A stretch of 64,000 nt of DNA from Bacillota bacterium (GCA_021768705.1 JAETUG010000001.1:124001-188000), one strand, 5' to 3'; shown: positions 36,100-45,691, numbered from the stretch's first letter. Made by a program: numbers and translations. The notes: generated by a model from the sequence alone, not told the origin.

Positions 36100-37365
36100 T
36101 TACGCTTCTGCCAGGTTAGCTTCCATCATTTCAACCAGAGCCTGTACACGTGTCTCATACTGTGCTTCGGAGTATACGTTAGGGTCTGTCTGGTCACCAT
36201 CGAAGGAAACGTAAGGTTTGCCGTTTGCTTCTTTGATGATTTCAGCTGTTTCAACGTTCAGGAAGCTCATCAGCTTACAAGATCTGTTCAGGTGGTAGAT
36301 TGTACCATCGATTTTGCCTTTTTCCATGATGTTCAGCAGAACTTCAACTTTGTTGCTCAGGCAAGTATTGATGTAGATTCTTGTGTAAGCTTCTGCCATG
36401 GAGTGCAGGGATTCATCGTTTGCATCATAGTGCAGATCCCACAGAGCGGGGTAAGCTGTACCTGTCATGATAGCGCCCAGGTTCTTCATTGTTTTGAATG
36501 TGTGACCCAGGTGAGGCCATACAGCGATACCTTCCCACTGGAAACGTGTCTTTTCTGCGCCTTTGAAAGCGTAAATGCCAGCCTTCAGGTTAGCTTCCAG
36601 TTCATCAGCGAATGCTTTGAATGTGATTTCAGCATAGTCCAGAGAACGGCAAGCTACGATCAGAGCCATGTAGTTGAACAGGTCGAAACCATTCAAAGGA
36701 GAGGGTTTGTACTGAGCCATATCAGCGATTCTGTTCCAGTGATATACGGAACGCTGTGTCTGGTCTTTTACTTCTTTAAATTTCTTCCAGTCGAAAGGTC
36801 TGCCGCAGATTACTTCCAGCTGAGAAATAGCGTTTCTGAACTGGTCAGCGATATATGCTTTTGCATATTCGGGGATAGGCATTGTGTGGTTGAAAGGTAC
36901 GTCGATTACGATACAAGGAATATCCAGTTCTACAGCCAGATTTTCATACCATTTCAGCAGTGTGTTACAAATGTTGTTACATGTGATTACCAGGTCGGGC
37001 AGGGGAACATCAGCTGCAGGAGAGTTAACCAGTACTTCGGGTTTTACGCCTGTGATAGCTGCTTCTTTCAGACATTCCATGTAGCCCATGTTTACTCTAC
37101 CATAAGAACAGCAGTCGATGTTGTAGCCTTTTCTGGATGCAACGTCCAGCATATCGATAGCACCTTTTCTTGCACCGATACCAGCTGCGTGTGTTTCGGG
37201 GTAAACCATTGCGATACCCATTGTTACGCAGAATTCGGAAGGAGCTACGGATGCGGACCAACAAACAAGGTCGCCTCTTGCTTTAGCTTCTCTTGCGTCC
37301 TGGTCAGCTTTGTTCTGGTAGTAGCCTAACAATTTTTTTGCTGTCATGCCTTGTGTTAAACTCAT
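36100..37365 (-). CDS. lcdA: Lactoyl-CoA dehydratase alpha subunit
   Basis: A 421-residue alpha subunit of the dehydratase. The sequence agrees almost word for word with what I remember of C. propionicum LcdA (MSLTQGMTAKKLLGYYQNKA, CWSASVAPSEFC, NSPAADVPLPDLVITCNN). Cys residues for an iron-sulfur cluster appear in DCCSYGRVNMGY, TCNNICNTLL and NRSCKLMSFL. ATG 37365 follows AAAGAGGGATTAGA, 15 bases after lcdC. It acts in the cytoplasm of a strict anaerobe, since the radical enzyme is oxygen-sensitive. Confidence 0.95.
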   Translation of the reverse strand: MSLTQGMTAKKLLGYYQNKADQDAREAKARGDLVCWSASVAPSEFCVTMGIAMVYPETHAAGIGARKGAIDMLDVASRKGYNIDCCSYGRVNMGYMECLKEAAITGVKPEVLVNSPAADVPLPDLVITCNNICNTLLKWYENLAVELDIPCIVIDVPFNHTMPIPEYAKAYIADQFRNAISQLEVICGRPFDWKKFKEVKDQTQRSVYHWNRIADMAQYKPSPLNGFDLFNYMALIVACRSLDYAEITFKAFADELEANLKAGIYAFKGAEKTRFQWEGIAVWPHLGHTFKTMKNLGAIMTGTAYPALWDLHYDANDESLHSMAEAYTRIYINTCLSNKVEVLLNIMEKGKIDGTIYHLNRSCKLMSFLNVETAEIIKEANGKPYVSFDGDQTDPNVYSEAQYETRVQALVEMMEANLAEA

Positions 37366-37380
37366 TCTAATCCCTCTTTC

Positions 37381-38160
37381 TTATTTTTTTTGTGCCGCTT
37401 CGTATGCGAACAGTGCCGCACCGAGAGCGCCTGTTGTTTGTGGATTTGGTGCCACAATTACATCTGTTTTTAATACGCTAGAGACCGCTCTAACTACGCC
37501 TGCATTTCTTGCAACGCCGCCGGTGAAGACAACGTCTTTTTCAAGGCCGCCTCTATAAGCGAGGCCACACGCTCTACTAGCAACGGACATATGAACGCCT
37601 CTGGCGATGTTATTTCTGTTTGTGCCTTTGGAAAGCTGAGAAATAACTTCAGATTCAGCGAATACAGTACAAGTACTGCTGATTGGTGCTGTCTCTTCTG
37701 CCTGCTCGTCCAGTCCAGCCATTTCATCCAGTGTGGTTTCCAGAACTCTGGCCATTACTTCGATGAAACGACCTGTACCTGCCGCACATTTATCATTCAT
37801 AAAAAACTGCTTGATGCCACCCTTGTTATCCAGTCTGATCGCTTTTGCATCCTGACCGCCAATATCAATGATGGTACGTGCAGTGGGTACCAAATGGTAA
37901 ATACCTTTTGCATGGCAACTGATTTCGGACATCTGCTTATCCGCATCCTCCAAGGAGAATCTGCCATAGCCGGTAGCGACTGTAAAGGAAATATCTTCCT
38001 GTTTCAGACCGCTTGCTTCGAAAGCATTTTCCATCGCTTTCTTGGGACCTGAAGAACCTGTACCAACCTGTACAACTTCTGCAGCAACAATATCTTTCCC
38101 GTCCTTCAAAATAACAGCCTTTGAAGAAGCAGAGCCAATATCAACACCCATAGTGTACAT
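37381..38160 (-). CDS. lcdC: 2-Hydroxyacyl-CoA dehydratase activator ATPase
   Basis: A 259-residue homodimeric activator of the BcrAD/BadFG/HgdC family. It couples ATP hydrolysis to injection of one low-potential electron from ferredoxin into the dehydratase. The ASKHA phosphate motif GVDIGSASSKAV is near the N-terminus, and the bridging 4Fe-4S ligands lie in NDKCAAGTGRF and SRACGLAYRGG. ACGGAGGAGGTAAAAACAAG precedes ATG 38160. It is first in the cluster and follows a roughly 190-base leader. Confidence 0.96.
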   Translation of the reverse strand: MYTMGVDIGSASSKAVILKDGKDIVAAEVVQVGTGSSGPKKAMENAFEASGLKQEDISFTVATGYGRFSLEDADKQMSEISCHAKGIYHLVPTARTIIDIGGQDAKAIRLDNKGGIKQFFMNDKCAAGTGRFIEVMARVLETTLDEMAGLDEQAEETAPISSTCTVFAESEVISQLSKGTNRNNIARGVHMSVASRACGLAYRGGLEKDVVFTGGVARNAGVVRAVSSVLKTDVIVAPNPQTTGALGAALFAYEAAQKK

Positions 38161-38358
38161 CTTGTTTTTACCTCCTCCGTTTTATATTTAACCATGCGAT
38201 AAAACAATCATGAAGAGTTTTGACCTGTCTGTTGTCCCCGTGTTTTTTTCAGACCTGCCAAGTGAATGACATTAGAAAAAACCTATATCCTTGAATATAA
38301 GTTCTTTTCTCATTCTAAAATACAGTATGACCCATACAGCCCTCCTGTATTTGCCCTA

Positions 38359-38410
38359 ATTATAACATCAATGATTTTATATTTCAACCTAAATTGTTAA
38401 AAATTTATTA
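38359..38410 (-). promoter_or_regulatory. Promoter of the lcd-pct cluster with a possible Rex half-site
   Basis: Minus-strand TTGAAA (38387-38382), 17-base spacer, TATAAT (38364-38359): a strong promoter. Just upstream of the -35 the plus strand reads TTGTTAAAAATTTATTA (38394-38410), with one perfect half of the Rex operator TTGTTAA-N4-TTAACAA and a poor second half. Redox control would make sense for an NADH-consuming fermentation but is unproven. Confidence 0.65.
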
Positions 38411-38788
38411 TTATTTTGGAAATTTTGCAGAAAAATGTTCGTTCTTACCAAAAAAATAATATTCTGTATACAAAGTACTTCGCATACTATCTATTTTTCC
38501 TTATTTTTTGTAAAAATGAACTCATTTTTCCTAAAAAACCTTCCTATTTTTGACAAATCTTTTCTATCCTGCCATTCTGATCCATTTTATTTTCAGTCCA
38601 TTCCTGCCATTTGGCAGGTTATATTTTATTCCTATCCAGGTACAGGACTTTTCAATTCCCCCGTCCTTTCCCACGATTTTGTTAAATTATATGCAAAATC
38701 CAGATGGATATGCCATTTCTTCGGTTGATCTTATCCAGCTTTTTTCTTGCAAATCTTATGTTTTCTGCTGTTTTTCTGTTTACTCCCT
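38411..38788. other. AT-rich intergenic stretch with no gene seen
   Basis: Between the lcd promoter and the terminator of the patatin gene. It holds a small palindrome CCTGCCATTTGGCAGG around 38605-38620 and otherwise AT-rich, low-complexity sequence. Open frames here lack ribosome binding sites and look spurious. A small RNA cannot be excluded. Confidence 0.5.
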
Positions 38789-38846
38789 GAGATTTTTTTC
38801 TGCACAAAAAAATCTCCCTCTATAACAAAATAGAAAGAGATTTTTA
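38789..38846 (-). terminator. Terminator of the patatin gene, with alternative pairings
   Basis: AAAAATCTC (minus strand, 38845-38837) pairs with GAGATTTTT (38816-38808), followed by a T run. A third copy, GAGATTTTTTT at 38789-38799 on the plus strand, can instead pair with AAAAAAATCTC at 38806-38816, so two hairpins compete. Confidence 0.65.
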
Positions 38847-38851
38847 TCTTT

Positions 38852-39940
38852 TCATTTTTTCCAGCTTTCCGCGATCTCGGACAAGAGTTCCTCTTCCGTT
38901 CTGATCTTGAAAGGAGAAAGTGCAGCCTTTTCCGCCAGATGTTCCAAAAGACAAAGGAGCAATCCATGATAATCGCTGTCTTTCGCCTTTAATTTCTTCG
39001 CCAGCTTTGGCAAAAGCTTTTCATTCATTTCCCGCAAAGAAACGTTTTCTTCCTTTAAATATAATTTCAACAGCGTCTTCAATGCCAGATACGCCTGCAT
39101 CTCGTCCCACTGCCGGTCGATATAATACTTCTCCCCCGCCAGCCCATAGAGCATCCGCATACCATCAAAATATCCCAGAGTCATAACTCTTTTACTCTGT
39201 TCTGCATCGAACTGCAGCACACCGCCCAGCTTTTCCCTAGGGGCAATGGTGGTAATATTGGCATCTTCCGGAAGCTTCGTCCGCTTTTCAAAACCCACAC
39301 CATAAATACGGATCACGATGATATCTCTGTATCCCCGATCCAATAGGATGCTGATGGGCACGATATTATGGACGCTGCCGTCCACGTAATCCTTGCCGTC
39401 CAGCTTCTTTCTCTGAAACAAAGGCACATAGGCACTGGCAAGGAGCATATCCTTCAGTTTACCTACTTCCAGTTCATCCGCATCGATATCCAATTCTTTT
39501 TTATCTGTCAGAGAATAAGTCACTAAAAAGAATTTCTTGTGGGATGCCTTGATCTTTTCTTCATCTACCCATTCGGAAAGAAGATTTCGCAGAGGCTCAA
39601 TATCCAGACCACCCTCTTTGATGGCTTCGATCAAATCTTTCAGCAGCACTTTAATATCCAGCCCCGACAACTTCCTGTCATAAAGCTTTTTCATCTGCAC
39701 ATCATCCGCATCAAAGACCTGAGAAAACTTGATATTTTCCCAAAGACGGATGGCCTGCTCCAGTTCTCCCATGACCATCATGGCACCATTCAGCGCACCA
39801 ACGGAAGTTCCTGCCACTGCGTTGAATTGCACCCCTGCCTCATCAAGAGCCTTCCAGACCCCCACCTCATAGGCACCTTTCGCGCCGCCGCCTTCTAAAG
39901 CGATGGCATATGTTTTTGATGTATCAAACTGCAGTTCCAC
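38852..39940 (-). CDS. Patatin-like phospholipase
   Basis: A 362-residue serine lipid acyl hydrolase with the patatin Ser-Asp dyad: oxyanion-hole EGGGAKGAYE (16-25), nucleophile S46 in GTSVG (44-48), and Asp in DGSVHN at about residue 210. The C-terminal 120 residues are helical and charged. It begins with GTG at 39940, after AAGAGGTGGTCAA. It lies 14 bases after the PBP gene and probably shares its transcript. The lipid substrate and physiological role are unknown. Confidence 0.92.
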   Translation of the reverse strand: MELQFDTSKTYAIALEGGGAKGAYEVGVWKALDEAGVQFNAVAGTSVGALNGAMMVMGELEQAIRLWENIKFSQVFDADDVQMKKLYDRKLSGLDIKVLLKDLIEAIKEGGLDIEPLRNLLSEWVDEEKIKASHKKFFLVTYSLTDKKELDIDADELEVGKLKDMLLASAYVPLFQRKKLDGKDYVDGSVHNIVPISILLDRGYRDIIVIRIYGVGFEKRTKLPEDANITTIAPREKLGGVLQFDAEQSKRVMTLGYFDGMRMLYGLAGEKYYIDRQWDEMQAYLALKTLLKLYLKEENVSLREMNEKLLPKLAKKLKAKDSDYHGLLLCLLEHLAEKAALSPFKIRTEEELLSEIAESWKK

Positions 39941-39954
39941 TTGACCACCTCTTA

Positions 39955-41355
39955 CTATTCACCCAATTCCGTCAAAGCTGCCCGAATCATTTTGCCTGCA
40001 ATGGGCGTTGCTCTGCCGTAATTGGAATTTTCGATCAAAACGGCTACTGCCACCTTCGGGTCCTCCACAGGGGCAAAGCCGATAAACCAGCTATGGTCAT
40101 AGCCTGTAGCATTTTCCGCCGTACCGGTCTTGCCTGCAACGGTCACGCCGCTGACCGCCGCTGCGGTACCTGTACCGCTGGTGACAACTTCCGTCATCAT
40201 ATCCTTTAGGATCGCTGCTTCTTCCGCAGAACAAATATCCATCAGCTTTTCAGGAACGGTATGCTTGGCTTCTGTTCCATCGGGATAAACCACATGATCC
40301 ACAATATAAGGCTGCATCATCATGCCGTCATTGGCGATGGCAGATGCCAGCATCGCCATATACAGGGGTGTCACGCCTGTTCTGCCCTGTCCAATGGCGG
40401 TTTCCACCAATTCGCTTTCTGTTGCACCCTTTTCCAGATAAATACTGTTGGGACTTGTCTCCAGTTCAAAATGACTTGGCGTATCCATCCCCACCTGGCG
40501 CATGGTCTTTGCCAGATTGCCTGGGCCGATCTTTTCTGCCAAGGCTGCAAAATAGCAGTTGCAGGAAGACGCCAATGCCCCCTTCATATCTACGGTACCA
40601 TGGACTGCGTTATTGAAGCAATGGATGACCTTGCCCTCAAACTCCCGTTCCCCAGTACATTCAATGGTAAAATCCTGCCAGTTGGAAAGATACTCCATTC
40701 CCGCCAGAGCCGTTACCGTCTTGAAGGTGGAACCGGGAGGATAGAGCCCCTGTGTGGCTCTGTTTACCAAAGGACTGTCCGCATGGTCCTTCAAGGTATC
40801 CCACTGGGCTTCCACACTATTGGGGTTGAAATCAGGATAGGCTTGCAGTGCAAGGATTCTGCCCGTGGAAGGTTCCATCACCACAATGGCACCCTTCGCG
40901 CTACCCAGCAGATCCCCTGCCATACTCTGAATATCCATATCTACTGTCAAAGCAACGCTGTTGCCCTGCAATTCTGTCCCTCTTATGATGCCGTTGATCC
41001 GTTGAAACAATTCATTATGCAGCTTCATCAATTCAAAGTTCTCCGCTGCCTCCACACCGGTCTTGCCTACACTGCTATATCCGGTGATATGGGCAGCCAT
41101 ACGGGCACGGGGGTATTCTCTGCTATAGGTACCATCGCTCTGCAAGGTGCTGGTGGCAAGGATTTCTCCTTCCCGATCCAGAATGTCACCACGTTTGATG
41201 GTTTCGTCTACATAACGCAGACGGCTATTATAGGCATTGCCGGATATCTCCCCTCGATCTACAAAAGTCAGCTTGCAGAGGTAGCCTAATAATAGGAAGA
41301 AACACAACGCCAAAAGCCAGAATACACGACGCATGCTTCGCTTCATATTACTCAT
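39955..41355 (-). CDS. Class B penicillin-binding protein (transpeptidase)
   Basis: A 466-residue membrane-anchored DD-transpeptidase that cross-links peptidoglycan. A single N-terminal helix (about 8-30, RRVFWLLALCFFLLLGYL) is followed by a short dimerisation region and the transpeptidase domain with active Ser in PPGSTFKTV, SSCNCYF (SxN) and AGKTGTAEN (KTG). It is shorter than canonical PBP2 and resembles the PbpA/FtsI-like partner of SEDS proteins. ATG 41355 follows GGGAGGTGGCAGAT and overlaps the SEDS gene by eight bases, so the pair is translationally coupled and should form one glycosyltransferase-transpeptidase complex. Confidence 0.94.
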   Translation of the reverse strand: MSNMKRSMRRVFWLLALCFFLLLGYLCKLTFVDRGEISGNAYNSRLRYVDETIKRGDILDREGEILATSTLQSDGTYSREYPRARMAAHITGYSSVGKTGVEAAENFELMKLHNELFQRINGIIRGTELQGNSVALTVDMDIQSMAGDLLGSAKGAIVVMEPSTGRILALQAYPDFNPNSVEAQWDTLKDHADSPLVNRATQGLYPPGSTFKTVTALAGMEYLSNWQDFTIECTGEREFEGKVIHCFNNAVHGTVDMKGALASSCNCYFAALAEKIGPGNLAKTMRQVGMDTPSHFELETSPNSIYLEKGATESELVETAIGQGRTGVTPLYMAMLASAIANDGMMMQPYIVDHVVYPDGTEAKHTVPEKLMDICSAEEAAILKDMMTEVVTSGTGTAAAVSGVTVAGKTGTAENATGYDHSWFIGFAPVEDPKVAVAVLIENSNYGRATPIAGKMIRAALTELGE

Positions 41356-42745
41356 ATCTGCCACCTCCCATCTGCATTTCCATCGCTCTCGGCTGTTCCT
41401 GATCCTGCTGGCTATGCTGTTCGCAATACACACATACCCACTGCAGCAGCCCGATCATCATCAGGCTGACCAAAACGGAACTGCCGCCATAGCTGACAAA
41501 GGGCAGTGTGACCCCTGTGAGAGGGATCAGCTTGATGACACCCCCAAGAATGACAAAAGCCTGGAAGGAGATCATCGTCGTTACCCCTGCCGCAAGGATG
41601 CTATAGTAACGTCGGCTGCAGTCCAAAGCGATTCGTACACCACGGTACAAAATCATAATGAAAATGCCGATGACACCTGCACCAAAGATCACGCCAAATT
41701 CCTCGCAAATGGCTGCAAAGATCATGTCGCTTTCCACAACAGGGATACTCTTTGGCATACCCTTCGTCAAGCCGCTGCCGAATAACCCCCATGTGGTAAT
41801 AGCAAATAAGGAGCTGACGATCTGATAGCCCCCTGCATCGATATCTGCCCAGGGGTTTTGCCATGCCGCCACACGCACCCGCACGTGGGAGAACAATTTA
41901 TAGGCACCTGTCGCTGCCACACTGGCAGCCCCCATGCCTAAAAGGAATAAAAATTCATTGGATGTTGCAATATAAAGCATGACCATATAGGTCATAAAGA
42001 AGATCAGCGCACTCCCAAGATCTTTCTGCAATACCAGTAGCAGCACCAACCCTGCACTCAGAATCGCCGTTGTCAAAAACTGTTTCCACTCTACCCGTTT
42101 ACGGAACACACTGGCAAGGTAGAAAACAAACAGGAATTTTGCGATTTCCGAAGGCTGAAAGGTGATCTTGAAAGCCTCCGGCCCAAAGGAAAGCCAGTTG
42201 GTAGAACCGCCCTTCGCAACGCCGAAAAACCTAGTGCAGATGAGCAAGCCGTAACAAACGATGATATAGGCCCACTCAAAAATCTCGAATCGGGGGATCA
42301 TACGGAAGAAAAAAGGCAAAAACAACATTCCCGCTAACCCGACACACATCCACATCAGCTGTCTGTGGGCCAAAGAAGGCTCTACCCTCTGCAGCACGAT
42401 CAGACTCAGATCCATCAAAAACAGCATCCCCGTCCAAATCAGCGGACAACCTTCATAATAGAATCTATCCAAAAGCTTGACCGCCATCAATAGAAATAGA
42501 AAGGCAATCGCACCGAAGATCAGCGTTGGTATATCGAACAAATGTGTCTCCCGATTATAGCCCAAAATCAAAAATGCCGTTATATGCATCAAAATAACGA
42601 TCCGTCGCTGCATGGACACCGCAGTATAGGGGCTTCCCAAAAAGCCCCCCTGCTCATAGGCGATATATACGATGCCCTGCCACAAAAACAGGACGATATA
42701 GAAGATGAACAGATATCTGCTCAGCATAATGATCAAATCAAACAT
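41348..42745 (-). CDS. SEDS family peptidoglycan glycosyltransferase (FtsW/RodA/SpoVE)
   Basis: A 465-residue polytopic membrane protein of the SEDS family that polymerises lipid II. About ten or more helices are visible. Signatures are QKDLGSALIFFMTYMVMLYI, WLSFGPEAFKITFQPSEIAKF and the C-terminal LPFVSYGGSS. GGAGTGATTTGA precedes ATG 42745. It overlaps its class B PBP partner. Whether it serves elongation, division or sporulation cannot be told from sequence; an FtsW/SpoVE-like role is likely. Confidence 0.94.
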   Translation of the reverse strand: MFDLIIMLSRYLFIFYIVLFLWQGIVYIAYEQGGFLGSPYTAVSMQRRIVILMHITAFLILGYNRETHLFDIPTLIFGAIAFLFLLMAVKLLDRFYYEGCPLIWTGMLFLMDLSLIVLQRVEPSLAHRQLMWMCVGLAGMLFLPFFFRMIPRFEIFEWAYIIVCYGLLICTRFFGVAKGGSTNWLSFGPEAFKITFQPSEIAKFLFVFYLASVFRKRVEWKQFLTTAILSAGLVLLLVLQKDLGSALIFFMTYMVMLYIATSNEFLFLLGMGAASVAATGAYKLFSHVRVRVAAWQNPWADIDAGGYQIVSSLFAITTWGLFGSGLTKGMPKSIPVVESDMIFAAICEEFGVIFGAGVIGIFIMILYRGVRIALDCSRRYYSILAAGVTTMISFQAFVILGGVIKLIPLTGVTLPFVSYGGSSVLVSLMMIGLLQWVCVYCEQHSQQDQEQPRAMEMQMGGGRYE

Positions 42746-42750
42746 TCAAA

Positions 42751-45180
42751 TCACTCCACTCCGCGGAAGAAATGTCCTTTTGTATTGCCTTTTTCGCTCA
42801 TTTCTCCCAAAAGGTTACGGGTCGCAGGGCTCATGCGTTCCACGTCCGCTGTCATTTCCCCATAAGCTTTCGCAATTCTTTCGGTTCTGCCGGGACCTTC
42901 CTTTATAAAGTCCAGACGAACCAGACCTGTGGTACTTTCCAAAATCTCATCATAGAATTTCAGAGTAAACAAGGGTTTTCCGTTCAGGATCGTGCAGACA
43001 CATCTTTCGCAGTCTGTCATCAGAGGGAATTTCACACCCTTTCTGTCCCGCAGGAAATACAGGTCTTCGTTATTTCTTTCGGTACAATATTTATGCCCGT
43101 CTTTACCGCCGGCGTAGTTGCCGATGGGGCACTGCTGTGTTTTCATCAGGGGAAGATAGCCATAAACCACCATTTCGCAGTCTTTATCACCCATTTGGTT
43201 GATCTCCTGCAGATTAGCTTCTACAGAAAGACAAACATTGTCTGCCCCCTGTTCTTTCCAATATTCCACCGTTTTCCGGTTCATGGCATTCAGGTTGTAA
43301 TCCACAACGATCTTTTTACCGCTGTTTTTCACTTGATCGAACTGACCTGCGGAACGAACCAGGAAACCATCGATTTCGCTTTCGATCAAACGGTCGATCA
43401 TCGGCTGTTCCTTTTCCGCATTCCATTCTCTTGCCACTCTGGGCAGTGCCGCATAAAGAGTCACGCCTATTTTATGACATTTTTCTGCGATTTTTTCCAG
43501 ATTCTTTTCAAAATCTGCACCACATTCATAATATACTCTGCAAATGCCCCTTGCCTGCAGCACCGCGTCCAACTGCCCCAGATTCATGACCAGTGCAGTC
43601 AGTTTTTTACGGAGCAGGAAAGGTTTTTTCTCTGCCTTTTCCAAAACGACATCGCCTTTGGCTTTCCGTTTGGATTTTTTGATAATAGCCGCTTCCAGTG
43701 CTTCGCAGGCTTCTCGGCGCACACGGTTCACTTCGCTGACATTCACATAGATATATTTATCAATATCTGTCTGCAAATCTTCCAAAACGAAGGGGGTTGC
43801 CCCCATTTTGCTTGCCTGTTCCTTCAGCTTCATTGGCAGCATAGGCGAGCTGCCCGCAGGCTCTACCACTGCGCCGCTGGCAAATACACTGTTGCCGCCG
43901 TTATCCCACAACTGCAGAGAAAGAGGTTCTCCCTCTTTTGCCCGAAGCATCCCGTAAATCGGAAGCTTTCTGCTGTCTTTTTCGTAGGTCTTTTTCAGTT
44001 CATCGTTCAAAGCTTTGCCAAAGGTACGGTAAACCACATCGTTTTTATTGATATCCCCTTCCATGGTGATGGTGATGACTTCGCCGGCCTTGGAATGTTT
44101 GGAAACATTTGTACCCACATGGGGTTCTGTCTGGGTCCATACCTCCAGACCATCGCCGGGCACCAAAGGCTCTCTGGTGCGAATGGTCACTTTCTTATGC
44201 TTGGGCAGATATTTATCCACAATGCCCACCTTTAAGCCCCAAGGCTTGGGACGTTCGATGCTCATCATATTTCTGCCGGCAAAGGAAGTATAATAGCCGT
44301 CTGTAAAGCCACCGCGGTTGAATAACTGCTGCAACGCCTTCACATCCGCCGGATCTACCTCGTAATGTTCAGAATCTTCAAAATATTTGTCGATATATTT
44401 CCGATAGATGCCTGTTACCCCTGCCACATATTCAGGGCTTTTCATTCTGCCTTCGATCTTCAGGGAAGCGATGCCTGCTTCGATCAGCTGGGGCAGGATA
44501 TTCACTGTCATCACATCTTTGGGAGAAAGCAGATAGCCTTCTTCAATGTTGTCATATCCTTTATACAAGGTATAGGGCAAACGGCAGGTCTGGGCACAAC
44601 GACCGCGGTTACCGCTTCTGCCGCCCAGGATACTGCTCATGATGCACTGACCGGAATAACAAACGCACAAAGCACCATGGACGAAAGTTTCAATTTCCGC
44701 ATCCACATTTTCCGTGATATGCTTGATCTCTTCTATAGAAAGTTCTCTGCTCAATACGATCTTGTCGAAGCCTTGACTTTCCCAATATTTCACATCTGCC
44801 AGAGAATTACAGGTCATCTGCGTGCTGGCGTGCAAAGGGAAATCGGGGAAGGATTCCTTCACCAGCTTTGCAGCCCCGGCATCCTGCATGATCAGGGCAT
44901 CTACCCCCATTTCATACAGATGCTTGATATATGCCAGAAAATCCTTCAGTTCTTCATCTTTATAAAGGGTATTCACCGTTACATATACTTTTACCCCTCT
45001 CAGGTGGCAGTAATCGCAGGCTTTTTCCAGTTCTTCCAGGGAAAAATTTCCCGCATACTGTCTGGCACTGAATTGCTTACCGCCCAAATAGACTGCATCG
45101 CAGCCATTATTCACTGCCGCTTTCAAGCTTTCCATTGAACCTGCGGGAGAGAGCAGTTCCGGTTTATTCATTACGGACAT
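42751..45180 (-). CDS. U32 family peptidase with DUF3656
   Basis: An 809-residue protein. Its N-terminal half is a U32 domain (MNKPELLSPAGSMESLKAAV, TFVHGALCVCYSGQCIMSS, GRCAQTCRLPY with an iron-sulfur-type Cys cluster). The middle holds DUF3656, and the C-terminal part is a second barrel-like region with its own Cys motif (NYAGGKDG, DCERCVCTILNG). Characterised relatives (RlhA, TrhP, UbiU/V) hydroxylate RNA or small molecules using prephenate or similar, so 'peptidase' may be misleading; a tRNA or rRNA hydroxylation role is plausible. AAGGAGACTATC precedes ATG 45180. Confidence 0.92.
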   Translation of the reverse strand: MSVMNKPELLSPAGSMESLKAAVNNGCDAVYLGGKQFSARQYAGNFSLEELEKACDYCHLRGVKVYVTVNTLYKDEELKDFLAYIKHLYEMGVDALIMQDAGAAKLVKESFPDFPLHASTQMTCNSLADVKYWESQGFDKIVLSRELSIEEIKHITENVDAEIETFVHGALCVCYSGQCIMSSILGGRSGNRGRCAQTCRLPYTLYKGYDNIEEGYLLSPKDVMTVNILPQLIEAGIASLKIEGRMKSPEYVAGVTGIYRKYIDKYFEDSEHYEVDPADVKALQQLFNRGGFTDGYYTSFAGRNMMSIERPKPWGLKVGIVDKYLPKHKKVTIRTREPLVPGDGLEVWTQTEPHVGTNVSKHSKAGEVITITMEGDINKNDVVYRTFGKALNDELKKTYEKDSRKLPIYGMLRAKEGEPLSLQLWDNGGNSVFASGAVVEPAGSSPMLPMKLKEQASKMGATPFVLEDLQTDIDKYIYVNVSEVNRVRREACEALEAAIIKKSKRKAKGDVVLEKAEKKPFLLRKKLTALVMNLGQLDAVLQARGICRVYYECGADFEKNLEKIAEKCHKIGVTLYAALPRVAREWNAEKEQPMIDRLIESEIDGFLVRSAGQFDQVKNSGKKIVVDYNLNAMNRKTVEYWKEQGADNVCLSVEANLQEINQMGDKDCEMVVYGYLPLMKTQQCPIGNYAGGKDGHKYCTERNNEDLYFLRDRKGVKFPLMTDCERCVCTILNGKPLFTLKFYDEILESTTGLVRLDFIKEGPGRTERIAKAYGEMTADVERMSPATRNLLGEMSEKGNTKGHFFRGVE

Positions 45181-45216
45181 GATAGTCTCCTTTCTTTCAC
45201 CAATTTCTATTTAAAT

Positions 45217-45273
45217 GAAAAGAGCAGACTTCTGCGTTTGGTTCCTCCCAAACTACGGCTTTCCACTCTTTCC
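45217..45273. repeat. Small multi-hairpin segment between zapA and the U32 gene
   Basis: AAAGAG (45219-45224) / CTCTTT (45266-45271) encloses GCAG-actt-CTGC and GTTTGG-ttcctc-CCAAAC. It resembles a reduced version of the elements at 2081 and 25459 but without the long arm or a shared sequence, so the relationship is uncertain. Confidence 0.35.
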
Positions 45274-45286
45274 TATGTATTCTCGT

Positions 45287-45691
45287 TTATTTTTTTCCTT
45301 TTTTATTCTTTGCAGAAGACAGATGCAACTGCACACCACTGCCATTTTCCAACGCCAGTGTATATTCATCCAATTTATTTTCCGCATTTTCTCTGGCTTT
45401 TTCTGCTTCTTCCAGCTTTGCAGACAAATCCTGTACCCTGGCTGTCATACCCAGCAGCTTGCCTTCCAATTCCGCTACATAAGCTTTTTCCTTGAAATAA
45501 TCATCTGCCACATTGATAGAAGTCAGCACATAGGCAAGGCTGGAATCCATTGTAACAGCAATGGCCTTTTCCCGCATCTCCGCTATTTTTTCATCGATAT
45601 AAGATGCCACCTGACGCATATGTTCTTCAGAATCTTCCCCAACCAGCGTAAAGCTTTTTCCGTCAATGGAAATCTTCACTCTGTTCTTCAT
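45287..45691 (-). CDS. zapA: Cell division protein ZapA
   Basis: A 134-residue ZapA that bundles FtsZ filaments. The N-terminal globular part (MKNRVKISIDGKSFTLVGED) contains the expected HMRQVASYIDEKI, followed by a long coiled coil (about 70-120) and a basic tail (KNKKGKK). ATG 45691 is preferred, with AAGGGAAG at good spacing; a GTG nine bases earlier is also in frame. It is transcribed toward the U32 gene. Confidence 0.93.
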   Translation of the reverse strand: MKNRVKISIDGKSFTLVGEDSEEHMRQVASYIDEKIAEMREKAIAVTMDSSLAYVLTSINVADDYFKEKAYVAELEGKLLGMTARVQDLSAKLEEAEKARENAENKLDEYTLALENGSGVQLHLSSAKNKKGKK

